DNA from: Desulfuromusa sp.
Lineage (GTDB): Bacteria; Desulfobacterota; Desulfuromonadia; Desulfuromonadales; Geopsychrobacteraceae
Assembly: GCA_027858895.1 (NCBI GenBank)
Contig: JAQIBX010000040.1
Coordinates: 1 to 33,723, forward strand
Length of the DNA stretch: 33,723 bases
Direction of reading: 5' to 3'
Of this stretch, positions 18,404 through 27,693 are shown piece after piece. A program made the translations under genes and the position numbers. The notes beneath the pieces were generated by a model. The model was given only the letters and a program-made list of their open reading frames with translations, was not told the DNA's origin and searched no databases. Every line of letters starts with the position of its first letter. Within the stretch, counting starts at the first letter, position 1.

Positions 18404-20467
18404 ATGTCTGCAGAACTGTTCCTCGAACTGGGGACTGAAGAAATCCCGGCAGGATTTATTCCGCTGGCTTTAACAGATATTCAACAGCAACTCAGCCAGG
18501 AATTAGAACGTGCGCGAATCTTATTCGGTGAAATACATACCTTTGCAACACCGAGAAGACTCGCGATCTCAATCAAGGATGTTGCTCGATTACAGCAACG
18601 GCAGGAACTGGAAGTTACCGGCCCCCCTGCTCGTATTGCTTTTGATCTTGATGGCAATCCAACTAAGGCCGCTGAAGGGTTTGCTCGAACCAATGGTGTT
18701 CCGGTTGGTGATTTGCAAACAATTGAGACCGGAAAAGGTAAATATCTGTTCTTCTCAAAGGTGATTGAAGGTGGAGAAACAAAAACGGAATTGCAACAAA
18801 TCCTGCCTCGTGTGATTGGTAATATTTCATTCAAAAAATCGATGCGCTGGAAGGACCTGGAGGTTCGTTTTGCCAGGCCAATGCACTGGATCGTTGCAGT
18901 TTATGACGGTAGCGTTGTCCCTTTTAGTTATGGCGATCTGCAAAGTGGTAACCTTTCCCGAGGCCATCGTTTTATGGCACCGGGAGAATTTTCCGTAGCT
19001 GGCGCAGACGATTATCTGTTTAAGGCTGAGCAGCAGCATGTGATCCCTGAAATTGGCAAGCGCCGACAGTTAATCGAAACTCAACTTAAACAATTGGCGC
19101 AGAATTTAGGCGGAGAAATCAATCAAGATGATGAACTGCTTGAAGAGGTCAGCTTTCTGGTTGAGTCTCCACAGGCACTGGCCGGAAGTATCGAAAGTCA
19201 ATTTTTGCAGTTGCCCCCGGAACTTTTGATTACCAGTATGCGTGAGCATCAGCGCTATTTCACTTTGGTCGATGAGCGGGGCAAGTTGCTGCCTAATTTT
19301 ATTACAATTGCCAATACCCACGCCAAAGACCCTCAAGTCGTTGTGGCGGGGAATGAACGAGTATTGAAAGCGCGTTTGTCTGATGCCATGTTTTTCTGGC
19401 GAGAGGATAAGAAACACAAGTTGGAAACGCGCCTGGAGGCGTTAAAAAAAGTTGTCTACCAGGCCAAATTAGGAACCAGCTTTGAGAAGATCGAACGTTT
19501 TACCGAGTTGGCTACCGGTCTAGCACAACAAATTGCCCCACAAACTGTTGAGATGACCAAGCGTGCTGCTACTCTTGCGAAATGTGATCTTGAGACCGGA
19601 ATGGTCTATGAATTCCCGGAGCTACAGGGGATCATGGGTCGTGAGTATGCCCTGCTGGAAGGGGAAGATCAGCGGGTTGCAACCGCCATCTATGAACATT
19701 ATCTGCCTATTCAAGCTGGTGGCGAACTCCCAAGTGATGATATTGGTGCTTTTGTCTCTCTGGCAGATAAAATAGATACTATTTGCGGCTGTTTCAGTGT
19801 CGGGTTGATCCCGACCGGAACCGCTGATCCATATGCTTTGCGTCGGAGTGCCATTGGTATTCTGTCCATTATTCTGGATCGTGGTTATGCCATCTCAATT
19901 CCCGACTTGGTATCCAGAAGTGTCCAGTTGTTAGAAGCCAAGAGGCAACGTGCTGCCGAAGAAGTTGTTGCCGATGTGGTTGAATTTATTCGTCTGCGAC
20001 TGGTCAATATGTTGTCTGGAAAAAACTATCCAGCAGATGTTATCGACGCTGTTCTGAGTGCTTCTTTTGTTGAGCCGAGTGATTCTTTAGAGCGAATAAA
20101 GGCTCTGTCTGCGCTGAAAAAGCAGGACGATTTTGAACCTCTGGCGGTTGCTTTTAAACGGGTTGGAAATATTATCAAAGACGGTCTGGATCAGCCTATC
20201 GATCAAAGCCTGCTAACCGATGATTGTGAAAAAATCCTCTTTGAACGTTTGCAGGAGGTTCGGAATAGCGTGGAAAAATTTATTTCTGGGCGTAACTATG
20301 TCCAGGCCCTGGAAGCAATTGCTGGATTACGTCAACCAGTTGATAATTTCTTTGATGGTGTCATGGTCATGGTGGATGATGCTGCGATCAAAAACAATCG
20401 CCTGGCGTTGTTAACCAGTATTGCCGGCTTGTTTAAGGGGATCGCCGATTTTCGTCGGATTGCTTGA
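18404..20467 (+). CDS. glyS: Glycine--tRNA ligase beta subunit
   Basis: The 687-residue protein starts SAELFLELGTEEIPAGFIP and contains SMRWKDLEVRFARPMHWIVA and TSMREHQRYFTLVDERGKLL, typical of the beta subunit. This chain recognises tRNA-Gly; the central region includes an HD-like fold and the C-terminus a DALR-type anticodon-binding domain. It starts at ATG 18404 after ACTGGAGTG (18390-18398). Length is normal. Confidence 0.97.
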   Translation: MSAELFLELGTEEIPAGFIPLALTDIQQQLSQELERARILFGEIHTFATPRRLAISIKDVARLQQRQELEVTGPPARIAFDLDGNPTKAAEGFARTNGVPVGDLQTIETGKGKYLFFSKVIEGGETKTELQQILPRVIGNISFKKSMRWKDLEVRFARPMHWIVAVYDGSVVPFSYGDLQSGNLSRGHRFMAPGEFSVAGADDYLFKAEQQHVIPEIGKRRQLIETQLKQLAQNLGGEINQDDELLEEVSFLVESPQALAGSIESQFLQLPPELLITSMREHQRYFTLVDERGKLLPNFITIANTHAKDPQVVVAGNERVLKARLSDAMFFWREDKKHKLETRLEALKKVVYQAKLGTSFEKIERFTELATGLAQQIAPQTVEMTKRAATLAKCDLETGMVYEFPELQGIMGREYALLEGEDQRVATAIYEHYLPIQAGGELPSDDIGAFVSLADKIDTICGCFSVGLIPTGTADPYALRRSAIGILSIILDRGYAISIPDLVSRSVQLLEAKRQRAAEEVVADVVEFIRLRLVNMLSGKNYPADVIDAVLSASFVEPSDSLERIKALSALKKQDDFEPLAVAFKRVGNIIKDGLDQPIDQSLLTDDCEKILFERLQEVRNSVEKFISGRNYVQALEAIAGLRQPVDNFFDGVMVMVDDAAIKNNRLALLTSIAGLFKGIADFRRIA

Positions 20468-20511
20468 TTGACAAGTATGGTTTGGATCTCTTTGCAGTAA
20501 GGAGTAACTAC

Positions 20512-23172
20512 ATGTCTAAATTTGTTTATGCCTTTGGTAATGGCGAGGCCGATGGTGATGGCTCAATGAAGGAGTTGCTGGGCGGTAAGGGTGCAAATCT
20601 GGCTGAAATGACCTCCATCGGGCTGCCTGTTCCCCCCGGATTTACATTGACGACTGATGTCTGCAAAGCTTTCTATGCAAATAACCAAGATTACCCTGCT
20701 GGATTACGTGACGAAGTTGCCAATGCGTTAAAAATTCTTGAACAACGGATGGAAAAAGGGTTTGGCGACGGTGATAACCCATTGCTTGTTTCTGTCCGTT
20801 CAGGTGCGCGCGCGTCGATGCCGGGAATGATGGATACGGTTTTGAACCTGGGGCTGAACGATCAGACTATTCAGGGAGTGATCCGCCAGAGTAACGATTC
20901 ACGTTTTGCTTATGATTCTTATCGACGTTTTATTCAAATGTATGCCAACGTTGTCAAAGGGCTAAACGGTGAAATCTTTGCGAAGCTCCTGGCACAGAAG
21001 AAAGATTTGAAGGGTTTTGATCAGGATACCGAGCTATCAGCTGAAGATCTGAAGCAACTCGTTAGTGAGTTTAAGGTGAGTTACAAAGAAAACCTGGGTG
21101 AAGATTTTCCGGAAGATCCGCAGCAGCAACTCTGGGGAGCTATCGGCGCAGTATTTGGTTCCTGGATGACTCACCGTGCCGTAACCTATCGAAAGCTTCA
21201 TGCGATACCCAGCGATTGGGGTACTGCTGTGAATGTTCAGGGAATGGTTTTTGGTAACATGGGTGATGATTGCGCAACGGGTGTTGCTTTTACCCGTGAC
21301 CCAGCGACCGGGGAAAATTATTTTTATGGTGAATATCTGGTCAATGCCCAGGGTGAAGATGTGGTCGCAGGGATCCGAACTCCACAACCGATCAACCGAG
21401 ACAAGCACAGGGATGGTGATCTCCCGGCCATGGAAGATGTGCTCCCAGACAGCTATCTGCAGTTGGCCAATATCCGCTCGATTTTGGAGCAGCACTATAA
21501 GGATATGCAGGATATAGAGTTTACGATTGAAAAAGGAAAACTCTATATGTTGCAAACCAGAACGGGAAAACGGACGGCTCATGCCGCTATCCGAATTGCA
21601 GTCGATATGGTTGCTGAGGGATTAATTACAGAAAGGGAAGCTGTACTACGTGTTGACCCCGATCAACTTGATCAGTTGTTGCATCCCTCTCTTGATCCTC
21701 ATGCAGAGAAGCAGATTATTGCAAAAGGGTTGCCGGCATCCCCCGGGGCGGCTAGTGGCCAGGTGGTTTTCAATGCTGATGCAGCTGAAGAACAGACCCG
21801 GCTAAAGAAAAAAGTTATTCTGGTGCGGATTGAAACCAGCCCTGAGGATATCCACGGGATGCACGCCGCCCAGGGAATTTTAACCGCTCGCGGTGGGATG
21901 ACTTCTCACGCTGCCGTGGTTGCTCGCGGAATGGGGAAATGCTGCGTGTCTGGGTGTGGTGATATTAAAATAGACTATGAGAAGCAGCAATTTACGACAA
22001 AATCGGGACAAATTATAAAGCGGGGGGATAGCATTACCCTGGATGGTTCAGTTGGTGAAGTGATGCTAGGGGTGGTGCCAAAGGTCCAACCGGAGGTCAG
22101 TGGTTATTTTGCGACCCTGATGGGCTGGTCCGATCAATTTCGGCGACTTAAGGTGCGTACTAATGCTGATACTCCTCACGATGCTAAAGTTGCTAGGGAC
22201 TTCGGCGCTGAGGGTATTGGTTTGTGCCGAACCGAACATATGTTTTTTGAAGGTGATCGGATTCAAGCGGTGCGGGAGATGATCCTCGCTAATAGTCTGG
22301 AAGGGCGTAAGCACGCTCTGGATAAAATTCTGCCGATGCAGAAAAGCGATTTTATCGGACTCTTTCGTGAAATGAAGGAACTCCCAGTCACTATACGTTT
22401 GCTTGATCCACCGCTGCATGAGTTTTTGCCACAAACGGATGATGATATTTCGGAGCTGGCCAACGCGGTAGGTATCCGTTTTTCAGAGGTTAAAGATCAT
22501 GTGGCAGATCTGCATGAATTCAACCCGATGCTGGGACATCGTGGCTGTCGCTTAGGCATTACCTTCCCGGAAGTCTATGATATGCAGGTGCGAGCAATTA
22601 TGGAGGCTGCCTGTGAACTGGTCAAGAATGAAGGTTTCAAGATTGTTCCAGAGATCATGATTCCGTTGATCAGCCATGTCAATGAACTGAAGATTTTACG
22701 TGCCAATGCGGTGAAGGTGGCGGATGAGGTTTGCGCAAGCTTCGGGGTAGATATCGACTATTTGATCGGAACCATGATTGAATTGCCACGAGCGGCTTTG
22801 ACGGCGGATGCTATTGCTCGTGAAGCGGAGTTTTTCTCTTTTGGAACCAATGATCTGACTCAGACGACCTATGGATTGTCACGCGATGATGCCGGGCATT
22901 TTTTGCCCGACTATATTGCCCGTGGGGTGCTGAAAAAAGATCCCTTTGTTGCCTTAGATCGCCGTGGCGTTGGCGAACTGGTAAAAATTGGTTTTGAGAG
23001 GGGGCGTAGTACCCGCCCTGATTTGAAGGTTGGGATCTGTGGCGAACATGGTGGCGAGCCCTCTAGTGTTGCTTTTTGCCACGAGATTGGTTTGGATTAT
23101 GTATCCTGCTCCCCATATCGAGTACCGATCGCTCGTTTGGCTGCGGCGCACGCGGCATTGCAGGATACGTGA
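20512..23172 (+). CDS. ppdK: Pyruvate, phosphate dikinase
   Basis: The 886-residue enzyme interconverts pyruvate, ATP and phosphate with phosphoenolpyruvate, AMP and pyrophosphate. The ATP-grasp region contains KELLGGKGANLAEM and SVRSGARASMPGMMDTVLNL. The phospho-carrier histidine is H466 in GGMTSHAAVVARG, and the TIM-barrel domain ends with catalytic C843 in ICGEHGG. The frame opens at 20464, overlapping glyS, but ATG 20512 after AAGGAG (20499-20504) matches the family. In acetate- or pyruvate-using anaerobes it often supports gluconeogenesis, which would fit ackA nearby. Confidence 0.97.
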   Translation: MSKFVYAFGNGEADGDGSMKELLGGKGANLAEMTSIGLPVPPGFTLTTDVCKAFYANNQDYPAGLRDEVANALKILEQRMEKGFGDGDNPLLVSVRSGARASMPGMMDTVLNLGLNDQTIQGVIRQSNDSRFAYDSYRRFIQMYANVVKGLNGEIFAKLLAQKKDLKGFDQDTELSAEDLKQLVSEFKVSYKENLGEDFPEDPQQQLWGAIGAVFGSWMTHRAVTYRKLHAIPSDWGTAVNVQGMVFGNMGDDCATGVAFTRDPATGENYFYGEYLVNAQGEDVVAGIRTPQPINRDKHRDGDLPAMEDVLPDSYLQLANIRSILEQHYKDMQDIEFTIEKGKLYMLQTRTGKRTAHAAIRIAVDMVAEGLITEREAVLRVDPDQLDQLLHPSLDPHAEKQIIAKGLPASPGAASGQVVFNADAAEEQTRLKKKVILVRIETSPEDIHGMHAAQGILTARGGMTSHAAVVARGMGKCCVSGCGDIKIDYEKQQFTTKSGQIIKRGDSITLDGSVGEVMLGVVPKVQPEVSGYFATLMGWSDQFRRLKVRTNADTPHDAKVARDFGAEGIGLCRTEHMFFEGDRIQAVREMILANSLEGRKHALDKILPMQKSDFIGLFREMKELPVTIRLLDPPLHEFLPQTDDDISELANAVGIRFSEVKDHVADLHEFNPMLGHRGCRLGITFPEVYDMQVRAIMEAACELVKNEGFKIVPEIMIPLISHVNELKILRANAVKVADEVCASFGVDIDYLIGTMIELPRAALTADAIAREAEFFSFGTNDLTQTTYGLSRDDAGHFLPDYIARGVLKKDPFVALDRRGVGELVKIGFERGRSTRPDLKVGICGEHGGEPSSVAFCHEIGLDYVSCSPYRVPIARLAAAHAALQDT

Positions 23173-23182
23173 TACTTTATGG

Positions 23183-23225
23183 AAACACAAAAGCCCCGCC
23201 AGAAGCTGGCGGGGCTTTTGTGTTT
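23183..23225. terminator. Bidirectional intrinsic terminator between ppdK and the EAL protein gene
   Basis: The arms 23183-23202 and 23206-23225 are perfectly complementary over 20 bases, with a three-base loop (AAG). The + strand continues into a run of T, and the A-rich left flank gives T residues when read on the - strand. It sits between convergent genes, so it probably ends both transcripts. Confidence 0.92.
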
Positions 23226-23231
23226 TTTATT

Positions 23232-25409
23232 TCAATATTGATTTATTGTCCCATACTTATCAATAAAATCAATTAGTTGTTTTTTTTCAATCGGCCTGCT
23301 GTAATAAAAGCCCTGCGCAATGCCACAACCTTGTTGTAATAAGTATTCATGCTGTGCCAGGGTCTCAACTCCTTCAGCAATAAAGTCAAGTTGCAGCCCT
23401 TTAGACACATTAATGACAGCGGGAATAATTGTATCAATCATGTTGTCTGCAGTTATCTTTTGCATAAAAGATTGATCCAGTTTCAAAGTGTTCAATGGCA
23501 GATGATCCAGATAACTGAGAGAAGAGTAGCCAGTGCCGAAATCATCGATCGCAATTTTAATACCTGCACTCGTCAATTTTACAATATTTGAAAGCGTCCT
23601 GTTTATATTCTGAACCAGGATGTTTTCTGTCAGCTCCAATTCAATCTCTTTTGGATTGACTTCATAGGCATGAAGTTCTTCCAGAACGTATTCGGCAAAA
23701 TTACCCATTGCCAGCTGTAGGGCTGATACATTAATAGAAACTTGTATCTTCAGCCCTGTTTTATTCCAATTGTATATGTCTTGACAGACCTTTTTGAGGA
23801 CAATATCCCCGATATCGTTGATGAGTGAAGTTTCTTCCGCAATATCGATAAATTTTCCGGGCAGGATCAGTGTCCCGTCGGCTGACATGATTCTAACCAG
23901 CGCTTCAGCAGCATGAATCTTCCCTGAAATCAGGTCGATCTGTGGTTGATAGAAAACAATGAATCGATCATTTTTGATGGAATCTCTAATCAAGTTCTCG
24001 ACAAAGACTGTATGACTGTTTTTGTTTTTCAGTTTGTAACTGTAAAGGCAATGTGTTTTCCGGGTTTTTGTTTTTGCGCTGCACACGGCCGTGTCAGCAT
24101 TTCTTATCAGCTCTTCCATGGTTTCGCCATGATCTGGATAGACTGCAATACCGATACTTAGAGCAATATGAACATCCTGCCCATTATGTGTGAATGGGAG
24201 CGCGGCTTCAGAAATAATTTTCTTTGCGGCTGCAATCGCATCATCGGCGGAGTTTACATCCGACATGAGTAAAATAAACTCATCACTGCCCAGGCGGGCT
24301 AAAGTGTCTTCCTCGCGGGTGCATCTCCGTAGGGTTTCGGCAAGGCCCTTTAGCAGTTCATCGCCAAGGCTTTGCCCGTAGGTGTCGTTGATTAATTTGA
24401 AGCGGTTGATATCAATAAATAACAGTGCAAACTTTTCATTGTTTATCTTTGAATGATTAATCAAAGAGACTAAGTGTTCGTTCAATAATGTTCGGTTTGG
24501 TAATCCGGTCAGCAGGTCATGATTGTGCTGAAAACGGATGATTTCTTCCGCTTTCTTTTTCTCTGTAATATCTCTGGCTACCCCATAGGTGCCAATAAAA
24601 CTCTGTTTACGATTATAGTTTCTACCTAGTTTGAAGCCACCGGAAGTCTTTTTTTCTATATTGATTGCACGGACTTCTACGTATAGTAACGAACTTTTGT
24701 TTTTACATTGTAGCCTTAGTTCCTGACTTTTAGTGTCTTTTGGAAACTGTTTGTCATTGAAAAAAAGGTTGGCTCGCTCGATATCTTTAGCATAGACCAC
24801 GTCCTGATAGTGTTTTCCGATGATCTCTTTTCTGCTGTAGCCAAGCAATTTAATGGTTTTTTTGTTGATAAAAACAAAATAACCATCTCGATCAAGCATG
24901 TACAATAAATCGGGTGAATTGTGCACAATGAAGCGATGCAGTGCTTCCGATTCTTCCAATTTTTCAACCATCTCCTGGTTTTCTCGTTCAAGATGAATTT
25001 TTTCCAGAACATTTTTGATTGAAAATAGTAGTTCATCTGCTGAATAAGGTTTGCGGATGAAATCTTTTGCCCCATTTTTAAGAACACGGATCGCTTTTTT
25101 AATTTCAGATTCACCGCTGACAACGATAACATTTGTATTAATATTATTTCTGTTGATGTGATCAAGAACCGCTTCACCGTTCATATCCGGCATGTTGAGA
25201 TCAAGAAGGATCAGTTCATATTTATTGTGTTGGAGCTCTGCAATCGCGGCGTATCCGCCAGAGACTGAATGCGCATTCAGGCCGTTTAGTGAAAGCACCC
25301 CCTTGATACTTTTTGCCACTGCCAGATCATCGTCAACAATCAGTATTTTTACATTGCTCATTGGCGAAGCACTGTTCTTGACTTTATTGAAATGACCTAA
25401 GTCTATCAT
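23232..25409 (-). CDS. Response regulator with PAS, GGDEF and EAL domains (cyclic di-GMP turnover)
   Basis: The 725-residue protein has four domains. A receiver domain (about 20-135) has phospho-acceptor D70 and K120. A PAS domain spans about 155-285. A GGDEF domain spans about 295-460. An EAL domain spans about 470-720. The EAL domain keeps E502-A503-L504, the ELTEN block and DDFGTGYSS (622-630), so it is likely an active cyclic-di-GMP phosphodiesterase. The GGDEF signature is changed to GSDEF (374-378) but the upstream RXXD inhibitory site (R365-D368) is kept; cyclase activity is uncertain. Its ATG overlaps the kinase gene stop (ATGA), so the kinase is the likely partner. A start at residue 17 (25361) is a possible alternative. 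Confidence 0.93.
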   Translation of the reverse strand: MIDLGHFNKVKNSASPMSNVKILIVDDDLAVAKSIKGVLSLNGLNAHSVSGGYAAIAELQHNKYELILLDLNMPDMNGEAVLDHINRNNINTNVIVVSGESEIKKAIRVLKNGAKDFIRKPYSADELLFSIKNVLEKIHLERENQEMVEKLEESEALHRFIVHNSPDLLYMLDRDGYFVFINKKTIKLLGYSRKEIIGKHYQDVVYAKDIERANLFFNDKQFPKDTKSQELRLQCKNKSSLLYVEVRAINIEKKTSGGFKLGRNYNRKQSFIGTYGVARDITEKKKAEEIIRFQHNHDLLTGLPNRTLLNEHLVSLINHSKINNEKFALLFIDINRFKLINDTYGQSLGDELLKGLAETLRRCTREEDTLARLGSDEFILLMSDVNSADDAIAAAKKIISEAALPFTHNGQDVHIALSIGIAVYPDHGETMEELIRNADTAVCSAKTKTRKTHCLYSYKLKNKNSHTVFVENLIRDSIKNDRFIVFYQPQIDLISGKIHAAEALVRIMSADGTLILPGKFIDIAEETSLINDIGDIVLKKVCQDIYNWNKTGLKIQVSINVSALQLAMGNFAEYVLEELHAYEVNPKEIELELTENILVQNINRTLSNIVKLTSAGIKIAIDDFGTGYSSLSYLDHLPLNTLKLDQSFMQKITADNMIDTIIPAVINVSKGLQLDFIAEGVETLAQHEYLLQQGCGIAQGFYYSRPIEKKQLIDFIDKYGTINQY

Positions 25410-27514
25410 TTCAACTCAATCTCACTCTCTTCTTGTTTTCGGGGGATAAGAATTTTAAATTCAGTACCTTGGCCTTGGCTGGAATAACAAGAGATGTTGC
25501 CTGAAATTTCCTGAGCTAACGAATTAACAATGGCCAGCCCCAAACCGGAATGCCCCTCTTTCGTACTAGTAACCGGTTTGAACAGGTTTTTTAAAATATC
25601 GGCATCAATTCCAGGACCATTATCTTGAATTGAAATTTCGACGTATTGTTTGCTATTTTGATAAACATTGTCTCTGCTGGTGATCTTAATTGTGCCACTT
25701 TCCTGCATCGCTTCAACGCTATTTTTTATGAGGTTGATCAGTATCTGCTTCAACTTATCTTTGGGACAACAGAGAATTGGAATTTTTTTATCCAAGAGTA
25801 AGGTTGATTTTACCTGGTTGGTTTTGTAGAGAGAGCCGTTAAACAGGGTATCCAACTCGGTAAGTAGTTTATTGATATCAACCTGTTTATATTTTGTTTT
25901 GGTCGGAGCTTCAGGATCTTTTGCTCTTAGTAGAATACTGCCAACCCGTTCAATTTCTTCACTGATAAATTTAATTTCTTCCTGAGCCGAATGGTCGCTG
26001 TCAATCTTTTTGCCCAGCATGTAGAGATAGTTATTGATGATAGTCAGTGGGTTGCTGACTTCGTGGGCAACTTTTTTGAAATCAACGATGGTCATGCCGA
26101 CCGCTTGAGATGTGTCCTGATTCAGTGAAAAATACTTTCGAGCTATTTCACTGCTCAGTAATTTTAATAATGCTGCTTTATTTTTAAGAAATGGCCATTC
26201 CTGTTCAGTTGTTCCGAGTGCAAGAACACCAAGACCGGTTCCAGTGTGATAAACGGGTAGAAAATAGGCAGCTTCAGCGCCAAGCAGCCTGATAACCTGT
26301 TTATCCGCTATGGAACAGCTTTCCTTCAAGGAAATAAAGCTATTTTTTTCGTTAAATGCCTTGACCAGTAAACTGTTTTTGTCCTCGGTTTTAAATTCAA
26401 TTTCATCCAGTTGATTAATTTCCAGGTCATTGATTGCTGAGAGTGTCGTCTGATTGTCATCTACTTTAAAAAAGAACAGCTGGTTCAGGTTGAAGATGGC
26501 ATTGAAATTGGTTCTAATCTCTTTGGTAAATTCCACTAGCTCAACTTGTTCGCTTTTTCCAATCGTAGCGCTTAATGCAATAGCTTCGACCTTTTCTGCC
26601 AGTTTTTTTCTGCTGGTTTCATGCTGGGTTGTATCGAAGGTTTTTGCCTCATTCTCCTCCAAATAAAAACGACCGCTGAAACCAAGATCAGTGATCATCT
26701 GCTTGCTTTTTTCTGCAGCCAGGGTGAGGCAATCCAGAATGGTGTCTTCAGTTATGTCAAAAAGAAGCCCTGCTTTTTCTAGGAAGAGGTTACTGTCGCG
26801 GGCGCTATTTTTTGAACTAAGGGGGCTGGCAACGGCAAGAATTTTCAATAAGATTGGAGAACTGCTCAGTTCCTCTGCTGGTGCATGCTGAAAGTTTATC
26901 GCATCGGCAATAAAAGAATCGAGCTCCCAACTTTCAACCAATGCGGCACCTAATTCACAGTGATTGACCTGTAAATGTTCTTGTTCAAGAAAGAGAAATT
27001 CTTCTGTCTCACTATAGTAACGGTCCAGCAGGGGGAGGTAACTGCTTTCACGGTTTAGTAGCAGTAGCAGCATGCCGACTTGATGGAGCAGTCCGGCAAG
27101 AAATGCTTCGCCGGGTTTTTCATATCCGACCAGTTTGGCGATTCGTTCTGCCAGGTTGGCGCAAATCAGGGCGCGTAGCCAAATAAACTGGACATGTCTG
27201 TTGAAGTCTTTAGTGAAATTTGCAAAAAATTGCTGTATAGCACAGGTCGTAACTATGTTTCTGACGTTGGTCATCCCTAGAATAATTAACATTCTGCGGA
27301 TATCGGCTATTTTATTCCATTGCCGATAGGCTGGTGAGTTTGCAACTTGCAATATCTTAGCGGTTAAACTGACATCCTTTTTGATTGCTGTTGAAAACAT
27401 TTCAAAATTAGCATTGTTATTGTGACACAAGTCTAGTAGCTCAACCAGAAGGCTTGGCTCAGAAGGCAAGTTGTCAACCGAATAGCTTTTATTTTTAAGA
27501 TAGATACGCTGCAT
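25406..27514 (-). CDS. HDOD-GAF-type sensor histidine kinase
   Basis: The 702-residue protein combines an N-terminal HDOD domain (about 5-215), a GAF-like region (about 318-463) and a histidine kinase core. The H-box reads FKKVAHEVSNPL with H484, followed by the N-box LINLIKNSVEAM, the DNGPGID G1 box and GHSGLGLAIVNSL G2 box, so the kinase looks intact. The HDOD core has LLHQVG where HD phosphohydrolases have an HD pair, so it is probably a non-catalytic interaction or sensing domain. No membrane segment is seen, suggesting a cytosolic sensor. The frame opens at a TTG (27550), but ATG 27514 has AAAGGA (27526-27531, read on the minus strand) upstream. It is coupled to the downstream REC-PAS-GGDEF-EAL gene. 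Confidence 0.9.
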   Translation of the reverse strand: MQRIYLKNKSYSVDNLPSEPSLLVELLDLCHNNNANFEMFSTAIKKDVSLTAKILQVANSPAYRQWNKIADIRRMLIILGMTNVRNIVTTCAIQQFFANFTKDFNRHVQFIWLRALICANLAERIAKLVGYEKPGEAFLAGLLHQVGMLLLLLNRESSYLPLLDRYYSETEEFLFLEQEHLQVNHCELGAALVESWELDSFIADAINFQHAPAEELSSSPILLKILAVASPLSSKNSARDSNLFLEKAGLLFDITEDTILDCLTLAAEKSKQMITDLGFSGRFYLEENEAKTFDTTQHETSRKKLAEKVEAIALSATIGKSEQVELVEFTKEIRTNFNAIFNLNQLFFFKVDDNQTTLSAINDLEINQLDEIEFKTEDKNSLLVKAFNEKNSFISLKESCSIADKQVIRLLGAEAAYFLPVYHTGTGLGVLALGTTEQEWPFLKNKAALLKLLSSEIARKYFSLNQDTSQAVGMTIVDFKKVAHEVSNPLTIINNYLYMLGKKIDSDHSAQEEIKFISEEIERVGSILLRAKDPEAPTKTKYKQVDINKLLTELDTLFNGSLYKTNQVKSTLLLDKKIPILCCPKDKLKQILINLIKNSVEAMQESGTIKITSRDNVYQNSKQYVEISIQDNGPGIDADILKNLFKPVTSTKEGHSGLGLAIVNSLAQEISGNISCYSSQGQGTEFKILIPRKQEESEIELK

Positions 27515-27590
27515 ATCTATCGCAATCCTTTCTTTTCTTGCCCAGTGCAAAAATAGTCATATACTCTTTAGATTGACGTAGCATTGAATA

Positions 27591-27619
27591 ATTTATCAGT
27601 GAAAGAGAGTCTACTTCAA
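27591..27619 (-). promoter_or_regulatory. Possible promoter of the HDOD kinase operon
   Basis: Read on the - strand, TTGAAG (27619-27614) and ATAAAT (27596-27591) are 17 bases apart, about 80 bases before the kinase start. The wider gap 27515-27693 is very A+T rich, so chance matches are likely. A small A+T inverted repeat (27634-27651) lies just upstream of it. Confidence 0.28.
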
Positions 27620-27693
27620 AAACGATATAAAACAAATAATTTTAATTATTTTTTTCACTTAAACTTGTGAAACATTGTAATTCTGTAGAGTTT

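Noticed and set aside
20468-20496. Possible ppdK promoter starting with TTGACA at 20468
   Set aside because: The -35 is perfect but the sequence 17 bases later (TTTGCA) is a poor -10, and readthrough from glyS is plausible.
21037-21582. A 181-codon open frame on the - strand
   Set aside because: It lies fully inside ppdK, antisense, and has no family features.
24716-25177. A 153-codon open frame on the - strand
   Set aside because: It is an alternative frame of the REC-PAS-GGDEF-EAL gene, whose own frame has clear domains here.
27634-27651. A+T inverted repeat followed by T residues in the gap after the DUF2520 gene
   Set aside because: The stem has only A-T pairs and the T run follows it on the wrong strand for the - strand genes, so it is not a convincing terminator.
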